Positions 28,287 to 36,616 of a DNA stretch of 64,000 bases are shown here, one piece after another. The stretch is from Janthinobacterium sp. TB1-E2 (GTDB lineage Bacteria; Pseudomonadota; Gammaproteobacteria; Burkholderiales; Burkholderiaceae_D), in assembly GCF_036885605.1 (NCBI RefSeq), contig NZ_CP142523.1:6200001-6264000 (forward strand), written 5' to 3'. Position numbers and translations under genes: made by a program. The notes under the pieces are model-generated. The model ran no database searches and was not told where the DNA came from. It saw nothing but the letters and a program-made list of their open reading frames with translations. Position 1 is the first letter of the stretch, and each line of letters starts with the position of its first letter.

Positions 28287-29231
28287 TCACGCAGGCGGCA
28301 TCAGCTTTCTTTGCCGCTCTTCCCGGGGCGTATTGCCAAACAGGGTGCCAAAGGCCGTGGAAAAGTGCGAGCCCGAGGAAAAGCCGCACATCAGGCCAAC
28401 TTGCACAATGGAATAATGTGTATCGAGCAACAGTTGCCGTGAGCGCCGCAGGCGCAGCTCCAGGTAGTAGCGCGATGGCAGACTGCCCAGGTATTGCTTG
28501 AACAGCCGCTCGAGCTGGCGCCGCGAAAGGCCCACCAAGCTGGCGATATCGTCGGTCGACAGCGGTTCCTCGATATTGGCTTCCATCAAGGTCACCGCTT
28601 CGGACAATTTCGGCTGCAGCACGCCGAAACGCGCCTGCAGGGCCACCCTCTGGCGCTCTTCCTTGCCGCGCACCTTGTCCACGCACAGCGCTTCCTTGAC
28701 GAGCGCCTGCACGTCGGCGCCAAAGATGGTCTCGATCAGGGTCAGCGAAAAATCGATGCTGGCCGCGCCGCCGCAGCAGGTGATGTGCGGACCGTCGATG
28801 TCGAACAGGTGCGGTGTCAGGATGGCCCGTTCGGCCTTCGCTTCCGCATCGGCATACAGGGCCCACGGCAAGGCGATGCGCACGCCATCCATGACGCCCG
28901 CGCCGGCCAGCCACAGCACGGCCGCGCCCACGCCGCCCCAGAACGGCGCCGAACGGCAGCGCTCGATCACGGCCCGGCACAGCTCGGCGCGCAGCGGCGC
29001 CTCCGTCTCGTCGGCCACCAGCAGCGCAATATGCCAGTTACCGCCCTGCGCGGCCACCTGTTCCGGCGTGCGCACGTCCAGCTGCAAGGCACCGGGTCCC
29101 AGCGCCCGCGCGCACAGGCGCAGCGGCTGCACCAGGCCGGCCCAGGTGATCGACTCGGCATCGCCGGCATGGACCAGCAGCAAACGCAGCGGTTTGTCGA
29201 GGCCGATACGGGAAAGATTAGCGAAGGACAT
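28287..29231 (-). CDS. argR: ArgR-type AraC/GlxA family transcriptional regulator
   Basis: A 314-residue regulator with an N-terminal DJ-1/PfpI (class I glutamine amidotransferase-like) sensor domain, residues about 12-190, and a C-terminal AraC-type double HTH, residues about 212-305. The HTH stretch MEANIEEPLSTDDIASLVGL, then SRRQLERLFKQYL and GLMCGFSSGSHFS, is nearly identical in pattern to Pseudomonas ArgR. That protein activates aru and gdhB genes in the presence of arginine. It lies directly upstream of astC on the same strand and is the likely arginine-dependent activator of the whole operon. It is divergent from the MarR gene. Confidence 0.9.
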   Translation of the reverse strand: MSFANLSRIGLDKPLRLLLVHAGDAESITWAGLVQPLRLCARALGPGALQLDVRTPEQVAAQGGNWHIALLVADETEAPLRAELCRAVIERCRSAPFWGGVGAAVLWLAGAGVMDGVRIALPWALYADAEAKAERAILTPHLFDIDGPHITCCGGAASIDFSLTLIETIFGADVQALVKEALCVDKVRGKEERQRVALQARFGVLQPKLSEAVTLMEANIEEPLSTDDIASLVGLSRRQLERLFKQYLGSLPSRYYLELRLRRSRQLLLDTHYSIVQVGLMCGFSSGSHFSTAFGTLFGNTPREERQRKLMPPA

Positions 29232-29349
29232 CGGCGAGGCGGACCAAGGGCAAGGGCTGAGTTGCCCACATGATACCGGACTTCCGCCCCGTCGCCCCCC
29301 TCATGCAAGGGCGCATCCGGGCGCGGCGGAAAAAAGCGGAGCGGAAGGA

Positions 29350-29355
29350 TATAAT
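29350..29355 (+). promoter_or_regulatory. -10 box placing the MarR start codon at the transcript end
   Basis: A perfect TATAAT is followed by exactly seven bases and then ATG 29363, so the transcript would begin at or next to the start codon. No good -35 hexamer is seen 17 bases upstream. AAGGAT overlaps the box but lies too far from the ATG to be a good ribosome site. Confidence 0.45.
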
Positions 29356-29362
29356 CACCCCC

Positions 29363-29791
29363 ATGGGTGAACGATATTTAAAAAGTATCCGGCTGCTGGC
29401 CGAATGCATGCAAGGCTTCGAGCGGTTTTCTGGCGACTTCGTGCGCCAGTACGGCTTGACGCATGCGCAATTCGACATCATTGCCACGCTCGGCAACACC
29501 CGCGGCATGTCCTACAAGGAACTGGGCCAGAAAACCCTGATTACCAAGGGTACTTTGACGGGCGTGGTGGACCGACTGGAACAGAAGGGGCTGGTGATAC
29601 GCGAACGCTGTCCACGCGACAAGCGTTCCTATTACGTGCGCCTGAGCTGCGAGGGCGAACAGGTGTTCCATGACGTGTTCCCCAAGCTGACAACGCAGGG
29701 CCAGCGCCTGTTCGACGGCTATACCGAAGACGATTTCATACGCCTGGAAAGCACCCTGGCGGGACTGAAACAGGCAATCGCCAACGGCTGA
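29363..29791 (+). CDS. MarR family transcriptional regulator
   Basis: A 142-residue winged-helix regulator. MarR features are the dimer helix (YLKSIRLLAECMQGFERFSGDF), the recognition region MSYKELGQKTLITKGTLTGV, the wing DRLEQKGLVIRERCPRDKRS, and a helical C-terminus. It binds palindromic DNA as a dimer and is usually released by a small ligand, which is unknown here. I chose ATG 29363; the ORF open from 29270 would add 31 residues of low-quality sequence. A 94-residue unknown gene follows after 45 bases and may share the transcript. The only divergent neighbour is argR. Confidence 0.85.
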   Translation: MGERYLKSIRLLAECMQGFERFSGDFVRQYGLTHAQFDIIATLGNTRGMSYKELGQKTLITKGTLTGVVDRLEQKGLVIRERCPRDKRSYYVRLSCEGEQVFHDVFPKLTTQGQRLFDGYTEDDFIRLESTLAGLKQAIANG

Positions 29792-29836
29792 CCATACACC
29801 AGGCACCGACATTCAAACAAGACAAAGGAAACCAAG

Positions 29837-30121
29837 TTGAAAACCTCACTGCTCGAAGGCAAAAAGCCTGCTCATTTCGATAAACACATCATCGGCAACC
29901 TGCTGCTCAACGCCAGCACGCCGGAACTGGTGCGTCAGGAAAAACTGATCATCGGCGTGCGCAACGAAGACGGCGAAATCTATCGCCTGATCGGCGCCAC
30001 CAAGCACAACAGCTTCATGAACGCCGTCGAGGAACTGTTCGACCTGGGCTTGACGGATGAGCTGGAAGACAGCGATGAACTCGTTGAAGGCTGCGACGCG
30101 ATATTTAGCGAAGCAGACTGA
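29837..30121 (+). CDS. small conserved-looking protein of unknown function
   Basis: A 94-residue acidic soluble protein that I do not recognise. TTG 29837 is the likely start because AAAGGAAA lies about 7 bases upstream and no ATG gives a complete protein. The sequence has a basic N-terminus (MKTSLLEGKKPAHFDKHIIG), a short alpha/beta middle (KLIIGVRNEDGEIYRLIG) and a very acidic tail (ELEDSDELVEGCDAIFSEAD). No signal peptide or membrane segment is seen. It follows the MarR gene and ends 17 bases before a terminator, so the two probably form one transcript. Confidence 0.65.
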   Translation: MKTSLLEGKKPAHFDKHIIGNLLLNASTPELVRQEKLIIGVRNEDGEIYRLIGATKHNSFMNAVEELFDLGLTDELEDSDELVEGCDAIFSEAD

Positions 30122-30138
30122 TAACGCTCGTATGATCC

Positions 30139-30176
30139 CAAAAGGGCATGCTGCTGATCAAGTGGCATGCCTTTTT
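30139..30176 (+). terminator. intrinsic terminator after the MarR and 94-residue gene pair
   Basis: GGCATGC (30145-30151) pairs with GCATGCC (30165-30171), extended by A/T pairs, and CTTTTT follows on the plus strand. Confidence 0.75.
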
Positions 30177-30238
30177 CCGTTTACCGGGCTTTGCTTGCCT
30201 TTTGCTAAGCTGTTTGCGAAAAGATCATGCTTAAAAAG

Positions 30239-30266
30239 TTCCGTACGGAAATATTGCGAGTATAAT
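30239..30266 (+). promoter_or_regulatory. palindromic operator and -10 box of the HDOD gene
   Basis: TTCCGTACGGAA (30239-30250) is a perfect 12-bp palindrome covering the expected -35 region. TATAAT (30261-30266) follows and is seven bases from ATG 30274. The layout suggests a leaderless transcript under control of a repressor bound across the -35. Confidence 0.45.
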
Positions 30267-30273
30267 TTTTTCA

Positions 30274-31122
30274 ATGAACAGACTCGACGCCTTTAAAAGC
30301 ATCGCCGCACAAGCCGCTCGTGGCGAGCTGACCTTTCCTGCCAATGTGGACGCTTCGCTCAAGCTGCAAGAGGCGCTGGCCGATCCCGACTGCCATATCG
30401 AGGCCGCCGCCAAGCTGGTGCAGGCTGACCCGCTGCTGGCCGCGCGCACGGTGGCGATCGCCAATTCCGTGGCGTTCAACCGTTCCGGCAATGAAATCAC
30501 CAGCGTGCGCAACGCCGTGCAGCGGCTAGGCGTGCGTACCCTGCAGTCGGTGGTAGCATCGCTGATCGTGCGCCAGCTGGGCAGCACCATCACCGATCCC
30601 GTGCTGCAAGCGAAGGCCAACCAGCTGTGGGAGCATACGGCCCACGTGGCGGCCCTGTCGCAGGTATTGGCCCGCCGTGTCACCAAGGTGGACCCCGATA
30701 CGGCCCTGTTTGCAGGCATCATGCATGAAGTGGGCGGGTTTTATCTGCTGTCGCGCGCGGCCGAATTCCCCGGCATCCTCGACGGCGAACCGGAAGACTG
30801 GGTCGAACATGGCGAACAAGCCATCGGCCACGGCGTCCTGGCCAAACTGAAGGTGCCGGAAGCGGTCAGGGGCGCCATCGATGCGCTGTGGGAAGGCTTG
30901 CGCGCCATCCCTCCCGAATCGCTGGGCGACACCCTGCTGCTGGCAAATGACCTGGCGCCCGTCTCGTCACCGCTCAACGAAAGCCCGGCCGCCATCGCCG
31001 TGCGGGCCGCCCGCGCCGCGCGCAGCATCGATTGCCTGATCGGCGACGATGCGACCTTGTCGAGCATCATGGAAGAATCGGACGATGAAGTGCAGTCGCT
31101 GCTGAAGGTACTCGTGCACTAG
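30274..31122 (+). CDS. HDOD domain protein
   Basis: A 282-residue soluble protein covering the HDOD domain (a catalytically degenerate HD-like fold): LTFPANVDASLKLQEALADP, HIEAAAKLVQADPLLAARTV, IANSVAFNRSGNEITSVRNA, VQRLGVRTLQSVVAS, then LFAGIMHEVGGFYLL. Such proteins occur in signalling pathways and partner with cyclic-di-GMP, sensor-kinase or stress circuits, but no other domain is fused here. There is no Shine-Dalgarno sequence at ATG 30274; the -10 box lies seven bases away, so translation is probably leaderless. It is followed by the convergent GST gene. Confidence 0.85.
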   Translation: MNRLDAFKSIAAQAARGELTFPANVDASLKLQEALADPDCHIEAAAKLVQADPLLAARTVAIANSVAFNRSGNEITSVRNAVQRLGVRTLQSVVASLIVRQLGSTITDPVLQAKANQLWEHTAHVAALSQVLARRVTKVDPDTALFAGIMHEVGGFYLLSRAAEFPGILDGEPEDWVEHGEQAIGHGVLAKLKVPEAVRGAIDALWEGLRAIPPESLGDTLLLANDLAPVSSPLNESPAAIAVRAARAARSIDCLIGDDATLSSIMEESDDEVQSLLKVLVH

Positions 31123-31183
31123 GCTGCCTGCCGCGCCGGATGCGAGCACTCACTATCAGCGCCAGGCTTCCATAGCGGCAAAC

Positions 31184-31208
31184 AAAAAAAACCCGCTCGA
31201 AAGCGGGT
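31184..31208 (-). terminator. terminator of the GST gene
   Basis: ACCCGCT/AGCGGGT with a four-base loop (31191-31208) and a T-run on the minus strand (31184-31190). It lies about 95 bases past the GST stop; the symmetric stem may also stop HDOD transcripts weakly. Confidence 0.7.
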
Positions 31209-31301
31209 AAAGTCCAAAGCTAGGGATGTCCTGAAAGAGACAGCCCTATCTTATGCGCTGTGCCGCGCCAGCTCCGTGCGCTGGCTCACTTAGCGCACAC
31301 A

Positions 31302-31928
31302 TTATCCCGGCAACAGTTTCACGTCCGTTTCCTGCCAGGCGCGCAGCTGGCGCACGCGGGCAAACCACGCCTGGATGTGCTGGTACTGCGCCAGCGGCAA
31401 GCGCACGGCCTCGCTGTACATCAGCGGCGCGGCGACGGCGAACTCGGCCAGGGTCAAGGCATCGCCGCAGAGCCACTCACGCTGCGCCAGATGCGCATCC
31501 AGCACCACGGCACAGGCATGCAGTTCGTGCTCGCCGCGCGCCTCTTCCAGCGGGTCCGCAGGACCATTGCCCGTCATGCCTTTCCAGGCGCGTTCCCAGG
31601 CCAGCACGCTGATGGCGGGCGCAAAGTGCTGCGCGGCCCAGAACAGCCAGCGGTTGACGTCGGCGCGCGCTTGCGGCGCCTGCGGGTAAATCGTCTGGCC
31701 CGGCACCTGCTCGGCCAGGTATTGCATGATGGCGCACGATTCCCACAGCAGGAAATCGCCATCGGCCAGCACGGGCACTTTGCCGTTCGGGTTCAGTTCG
31801 GCCAGGCGGCGGCGGTCGTCCGCATTCATCAGGTCGACTTCGGCCAGCTCCAGAGGCAGGCCGAGGTGGATCGCCGTCATCAGGGCACGGCGGGCATTCG
31901 AAGACATGGGGTGGTGGTACAGGCGCAT
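31302..31928 (-). CDS. glutathione S-transferase family protein
   Basis: A 208-residue cytosolic GST. The N-terminal thioredoxin-like domain has MRLYHHPMSSNARRALMTA, the cis-Pro loop NGKVPVLADGDF and the glutathione-binding WESCAIMQYLAE. The C-terminal all-helical domain ends with LTLAEFAVAAPLMY. The serine-rich PMSSNARR position suggests a Ser/Cys-type bacterial GST (theta or beta related). It probably conjugates or reduces electrophiles with glutathione; the substrate is unknown. It is a single gene with its own terminator. Confidence 0.88.
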   Translation of the reverse strand: MRLYHHPMSSNARRALMTAIHLGLPLELAEVDLMNADDRRRLAELNPNGKVPVLADGDFLLWESCAIMQYLAEQVPGQTIYPQAPQARADVNRWLFWAAQHFAPAISVLAWERAWKGMTGNGPADPLEEARGEHELHACAVVLDAHLAQREWLCGDALTLAEFAVAAPLMYSEAVRLPLAQYQHIQAWFARVRQLRAWQETDVKLLPG

Positions 31929-32018
31929 GATGGATAGCTCCGGTGAGTGAGGAAGCCACCATCGTAGTCGCCGTCACTGACAGTTTTTGTCAGGAGCGCA
32001 TCTGAGGATTCCGGGTCG

Positions 32019-32720
32019 CTAGCTTTCCGGATCAATCTCGTGCGCTTTGCGCCAGGCATCGAGCAGTACATGGCGCCGCGTGGGATAGCGCTCCGCATGC
32101 TGCAGCACGTCGGCGATGCGGTCGATGCGGAAATGCCGGTAATCGCCGCGCAGTTCGCACCAGGCGGCCAGCAGGCGCTTGCCTTCGAAAAAAGCCAGGG
32201 CGAACGGCCACACCGTGCGCGAAGTGGCGCTGCCATGCTCATCCTGATAGGCGAGCGTGAGCTTCTGTTCATAGCGGATCGCCTCGCGCACGGGCTGCAC
32301 GTAACGGTCGGCCGGCTGCGTGCCATCGGCGGGACGCCCCAGCGGCACCCACAAGCTGGTCTCGGCCATGCTGTCGCGCAGGTCGCGCGGCGAAGCGGCC
32401 GCGATCTTGGCCAGGGCATTGCTGGCCGCCTGCGCCAGGCCCGCATCGCCCTGCCGGCGCACCCAGCGCGCGCCCAGCACCAGCGCTTCCAGTTCATCGG
32501 GACCGAACATCAGCGGCGGCAGGAATGCGCCGCGGCGCAGCACATAGCCGATACCGGCCTCGCCCTGCAGGGGCGCGCCCAGTTCGGCCAGGGTCTGGAT
32601 ATCGCGGTAAATCGTGCGTTCGGAAACACCGAGCTGCTGCGCCAGCTGGGCCGCCGTAACGGGCACGCGCCTGGCGCGCATGGCGTCCATCAGCAGGAAC
32701 AAACGGCCGCTGCGGCTCAT
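32019..32720 (-). CDS. YafY-type HTH and WYL domain transcriptional regulator
   Basis: A 233-residue regulator. The N-terminal winged HTH (residues about 1-60) has MSRSGRLFLLMDAMRARRVP, then TAAQLAQQLGVSERTIYRDI. The C-terminal part is a WYL-like domain (YQDEHGSATSRTVWPFALAF, GKRLLAAWCELRGDYRHFRI). WYL regulators often sense nucleic-acid or nucleotide ligands; this YafY-type branch is general and the target is unknown. ATG 32720 overlaps the stop of the upstream gene as ATGA, implying coupling. The longer ORF to 32870 lies in the other gene and is rejected. Confidence 0.86.
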   Translation of the reverse strand: MSRSGRLFLLMDAMRARRVPVTAAQLAQQLGVSERTIYRDIQTLAELGAPLQGEAGIGYVLRRGAFLPPLMFGPDELEALVLGARWVRRQGDAGLAQAASNALAKIAAASPRDLRDSMAETSLWVPLGRPADGTQPADRYVQPVREAIRYEQKLTLAYQDEHGSATSRTVWPFALAFFEGKRLLAAWCELRGDYRHFRIDRIADVLQHAERYPTRRHVLLDAWRKAHEIDPES

Positions 32721-33472
32721 GGACAAGCCTGCAAAGCCTGGTCGCCCATGACGAGGGCCGACAGGGCCGGCACATACAGATAGCCGTCGGGCAGCATGCG
32801 CGCCACGCGCGTCCCCTCCTCCACGCCAGCGATGCCGTAGCAGTGCCGCAGCCGGGCGGCGGTTGGCCACCAGTAGACGGCCGCCTCCTGGTCGGGAAAG
32901 CGCTGGCGCACGCTATCGGCCTGCGCCGCCACTTGCCGGAAGTCGCGGTAAAAGGCGGGGGCGATACCCAGCTCCGCGGCAAACGCCGCTTCCTGCGCCG
33001 CCGTCTCTGCCAACCGGGCCGCCAGCGCCACCGTTTCATCGTTCAGATCCTCGGCCGCCACACCCGCTTCAACCAGGATGCGCCGCATCTGCGCCCTGTC
33101 GACCTGCGCGCGCAGGAACGCCGACTCCTGCAGTGCCAGCACGGCGCCGTCGGGTATGCTTTTGTGCCGCGCGGCCGGGAACACATACAGGGCGCAGCTG
33201 CCGGCGCACAGCGTGTCGATGGCGAGACGCCATTGCTGCTGGCGCAGATAGCGGCCCAGCTGCATCGCCGCCTGCGGATCGCCTGCATCGCTATTGACGC
33301 GCAACAGCGCGGTGCCCGGCGTAGCCAGCAGCCGCAGCTTGTCCACGTCGCCCTCGGCAATCGGGCCGCGCATGGCGATGCTGCCGGCATCGGCACGACT
33401 GAAATCGGCGGCGCCCGCGCATGCCGTCATGCCCGCCATCAGGCCTACCCATAAAAAACGCTTCATCGTCAT
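32717..33472 (-). CDS. exported ClpP-like-fold periplasmic protein (COG3904 type), function unknown
   Basis: A 251-residue protein with a signal peptide (MKRFLWVGLMAGMTACAGAADF). The middle has a crotonase/ClpP-like pattern: VNSDAGDPQAAMQLGRYLR, then DTLCAGSCALYVFPAARHKS with a serine in the position of a ClpP nucleophile, and DGAVLALQES. This resembles the COG3904 predicted periplasmic proteins. The function is not known, and the catalytic His/Asp are not identifiable. The start may be ATG 33472 or the second ATG at 33466. It overlaps the WYL regulator by 4 bases; the pairing of an exported protein with a cytoplasmic regulator is unexplained. Confidence 0.72.
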   Translation of the reverse strand: MTMKRFLWVGLMAGMTACAGAADFSRADAGSIAMRGPIAEGDVDKLRLLATPGTALLRVNSDAGDPQAAMQLGRYLRQQQWRLAIDTLCAGSCALYVFPAARHKSIPDGAVLALQESAFLRAQVDRAQMRRILVEAGVAAEDLNDETVALAARLAETAAQEAAFAAELGIAPAFYRDFRQVAAQADSVRQRFPDQEAAVYWWPTAARLRHCYGIAGVEEGTRVARMLPDGYLYVPALSALVMGDQALQACP

Positions 33473-33478
33473 CCGTTA

Positions 33479-33512
33479 CAAAAAAAAACGACCACCGCAA
33501 ACGGTGATCGTT
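33479..33512 (-). terminator. terminator of the yajC-secD-secF operon
   Basis: AACGACCACCG/CGGTGATCGTT (33487-33497 with 33502-33512, one mismatch) is followed by eight T on the minus strand. It begins 30 bases past the secF stop. Confidence 0.85.
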
Positions 33513-33541
33513 CTTTCATTCAAGCTGCAAAAAACCTGCGC

Positions 33542-34564
33542 TTACACCACGGCGCCGTCGGTTTCGTCTTTTTCCTTGACCGGCTTGATCAAGTCTTCGC
33601 GCTTGACGCCCAGCCACATGGCGATCGAGGCCGCGACGAACACGGACGAGTAGATACCGAAGCAGATACCGATGGTCAGCGCCAGTGCGAAGTGGTGCAG
33701 GGTCTGGCCGCCGAAGATCAGCATCGACAGCACCATCATCTGGGTAGAGCCGTGGGTGATGATGGTACGCGAAATGGTGCTGGTGATCGCGCTGTCGATC
33801 ACTTCATGCACGGTCGCCTTGCGCTGCTTGCGGAAGTTTTCGCGGATACGGTCAAAAATCACCACCGATTCGTTGACGGAATAACCGAGCACCGCCAGGA
33901 TGGCCGCCAGCACCGTCAGCGAGAATTCCCATTCGAAGAAAGCGAAGAAGCCCAGGATGATCACCACGTCATGCAAGTTGGCGATAATGGCCGAGACAGC
34001 GTATTTCCATTCGAAGCGGATGGCCAGGTAGATCATCACGCCGATAATCACCACCACCAGCGCGTTCAAGCCATTCTGCGCCAGTTCCTCGCCCACTTGC
34101 GGGCCGACGAATTCAACTTTCTGCAGGACGACCGCTTCGCTGCCGGCAGCGTCCATACACGCGCTCTTGAGCACATGCTCGCCCTTGTCGGTGACGGTGT
34201 CGATGGCCTTGGTCGAGCCTTGCTCGGCCTTGCACAAGGCTTCAAACACGCGCTGCGAGGTGTTCGCGGCGCTGACGCCATTTTCCACCGGCAGGCGTAT
34301 CATCACGTCGCGCGCCGTGTCGAAGCTGGTCACGCCCGGCTCTTCATAGCCCATGGCGATCAGGGTGCCGCGTATGCCTTCCAGATTGGCCGCCTTCGGG
34401 TATTTCACCTCCATCAGGGTGCCGCCCTTGAATTCGACGGACAAGTGCAAGCCCTTGTGCACCAGGAAGAAGACGGCGGCAAGGAAGGTCACGGCCGAAA
34501 TCACGTTGAAAATCAACGCATGGCGCATGAAGGGAATATCTTTTTTGATCCGGAAAAATTCCAT
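33542..34564 (-). CDS. secF: protein translocase subunit SecF
   Basis: A 340-residue inner-membrane protein. With SecD it uses the proton motive force to finish export through SecYEG. The N-terminal helix (FNVISAVTFLAAVFFLVHKG) is followed by the small periplasmic domain beginning HLSVEFKGGTLMEVKY. Five further membrane helices include the signature YSVNESVVIFDRIRENFRKQ and a C-terminal KREDLIKPV tail. It is slightly longer than E. coli SecF. It follows secD by 90 bases and ends the operon. Confidence 0.95.
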   Translation of the reverse strand: MEFFRIKKDIPFMRHALIFNVISAVTFLAAVFFLVHKGLHLSVEFKGGTLMEVKYPKAANLEGIRGTLIAMGYEEPGVTSFDTARDVMIRLPVENGVSAANTSQRVFEALCKAEQGSTKAIDTVTDKGEHVLKSACMDAAGSEAVVLQKVEFVGPQVGEELAQNGLNALVVVIIGVMIYLAIRFEWKYAVSAIIANLHDVVIILGFFAFFEWEFSLTVLAAILAVLGYSVNESVVIFDRIRENFRKQRKATVHEVIDSAITSTISRTIITHGSTQMMVLSMLIFGGQTLHHFALALTIGICFGIYSSVFVAASIAMWLGVKREDLIKPVKEKDETDGAVV

Positions 34565-34654
34565 GAAATCCTCTGAGTTCTATTCTGTGCGTCCGGCGGC
34601 TGTGCCACCGGACGCGATCGCTGTTGTCGCTATGGAGTGAGTCGGGGCCACCGC

Positions 34655-36520
34655 TTATTTGCTGGTGCCCGGCACCCACACCGTGCCGATCGACAAGGTC
34701 GTCAGCTTTTTCTTGCGGCCATACCAGAGGTTGACCACGCCGCGCGAGACGAACACGGAGGAGAACATCGAGGTCAGAATACCCAGGCAATGCACAACAG
34801 CGAAGCCGCGCACAGGACCGCTGCCGAAGGCCAGCAGCGCCAGACCGACAATCAGGGTGGTCACGTTCGAGTCGAGAATCGTGGCCCAGGCGCGGTCGAA
34901 GCCGGCGGCGATCGCCGCTTGCGGCGTATTGCCGGCGCGCAGCTCTTCACGGATACGTTCATTGATCAGCACGTTGGCGTCAATCGCCATACCCAGCGCC
35001 AGCGCGATAGCGGCGATACCGGGCAAGGTCAACGTCACCTGGATCATCGACAGCAAGCCGACCAGCAACAGCAGGTTGGTGGCCAGGGCCAGCACGCTGA
35101 AGGCACCGAACAGCATGTAGTAGGCGATCATGAAGACGGCGATGGCGATGAAGCCGTACAGGGTCGAGTGGAAACCCTTGGCGATATTTTCCGCGCCCAG
35201 CTGCGGTCCGATCGTGCGTTCTTCGATGACGGTCATCGGTGCCGACAGGGCGCCCGAGCGCAGCAGCAGCGCCAGTTCGTTCGCGTTTTCCGCGCCGCCC
35301 ATGCCGGTGATCTGGAAGCGCGAACCGAGTTCCTGCTGGATGGTGGCAACCGACAGCACTTCCGGCTTGCCCTTTTCAAACAGCACGATGGCCATGCGCT
35401 TGCCCACGCGTTCGCGCGTCGCTTCGCGCATCTTGCGGCCGCCGTCGCCGTTCAGGTCGATCGATACGGCCGCCTGCTGGTTCTGGTCAAAGCTGGCTGT
35501 GGCGCTGGAGATATAGTCGCCCGTCAGGATCACGTCTTTCGCCAGCACGACAGGTACGCCCTTGCCGACGGTGAACAGTTCCGAGTTGAACGGAATGGCG
35601 CTCGACAGTTCGGTGCCGGGGACGATGGACTCATCGACCAGGCGCACTTCCAGGGTAGCCGTGCGGCCGATGATGGCTTTCGCGCGGGCCACGTCCTGCA
35701 CGCCAGGCAATTGCACCACGATGCGGTCAGGGCCTTGCTGCTGGATCAGCGGCTCGGCCACACCCAGCTCGTTGACGCGCTTGGACAAGGTGGAGATATT
35801 CTGTTTCACGCCTTCATCGATGGTTGCCTTCAGGGCGGCCGGCTTCAGGGTGATGTTCAGTTTCAAATCGCTGCCTTCGCCCGCATCGGCGAACGCCAGT
35901 TCCGTCATCTGGTCGGACAGGACATTTTTTGCCTTCACGCGCGTTTCCGCATCGCGGAAGTTGATCTGCACGCTGTCGCCCACGCGTTCGATGCCGGCGT
36001 GGCGGATATTCTTGTCGCGCAACACGCTACGCGCGGCGGACTGGACGCCCTGCACTTTCTTGTTCAGTACGGCTTTCGCATCGACCTGCATCAGGAAGTG
36101 CACGCCACCGCGCAAGTCCAGGCCCAGGAACATGGGCAAGGCATGCAATTTTTGCATCCACAATGGGGTATTGGCTTGCAGATTGACCGTCACGATGTAA
36201 GCGGGATCGCTAGCATCGGTGTTCAGGTCTTTTTCCAGCACCAGTTTCGCCTTGAACTGGGTATCGGGATCGGCGAAACGCACGCGCACGGAGGCGAGGT
36301 TGCCGGCGCCATCCATGGTGACACCTTCCGACTTGACGTTCTCTTTCGTCAATATTTGCTCGACTTGCGTCATCAGCTCGCCCGTCACTTTGACGGTCGA
36401 CTTGCCGCTGGTTACTTGCAGCGCCGGTGACTCACCGAAATAGTTGGGCGCCGTATAGAGTGCGCCCAGCAATAAGGCGACGACGATGATGATGTATTTC
36501 CAGGCAGGATAGCGATTCAT
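34655..36520 (-). CDS. secD: protein translocase subunit SecD
   Basis: A 621-residue inner-membrane protein of the SecDF-YajC complex. It has an N-terminal helix (AWKYIIIVVALLLGALYTAP) and the large periplasmic domain with GLDLRGGVHFLMQVD (near residue 129) and IGRTATLEVRLVDES. A block of five helices carries GLLSMIQVTLTLPGIAAIAL and the SecD signature AIDANVLINERIREELR. Length and order match E. coli SecD (615). It is preceded by yajC (96-base gap) and followed by secF. Confidence 0.96.
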   Translation of the reverse strand: MNRYPAWKYIIIVVALLLGALYTAPNYFGESPALQVTSGKSTVKVTGELMTQVEQILTKENVKSEGVTMDGAGNLASVRVRFADPDTQFKAKLVLEKDLNTDASDPAYIVTVNLQANTPLWMQKLHALPMFLGLDLRGGVHFLMQVDAKAVLNKKVQGVQSAARSVLRDKNIRHAGIERVGDSVQINFRDAETRVKAKNVLSDQMTELAFADAGEGSDLKLNITLKPAALKATIDEGVKQNISTLSKRVNELGVAEPLIQQQGPDRIVVQLPGVQDVARAKAIIGRTATLEVRLVDESIVPGTELSSAIPFNSELFTVGKGVPVVLAKDVILTGDYISSATASFDQNQQAAVSIDLNGDGGRKMREATRERVGKRMAIVLFEKGKPEVLSVATIQQELGSRFQITGMGGAENANELALLLRSGALSAPMTVIEERTIGPQLGAENIAKGFHSTLYGFIAIAVFMIAYYMLFGAFSVLALATNLLLLVGLLSMIQVTLTLPGIAAIALALGMAIDANVLINERIREELRAGNTPQAAIAAGFDRAWATILDSNVTTLIVGLALLAFGSGPVRGFAVVHCLGILTSMFSSVFVSRGVVNLWYGRKKKLTTLSIGTVWVPGTSK

Positions 36521-36616
36521 ATTGATTCAGCGTTCAGTGTTGAGCGTCGGAGGCGTCGCGAGGGGCGGCGGGTAGCCGCCCCATTCAATCATTGCTTTGG
36601 CAATGACAGCGAGGAA

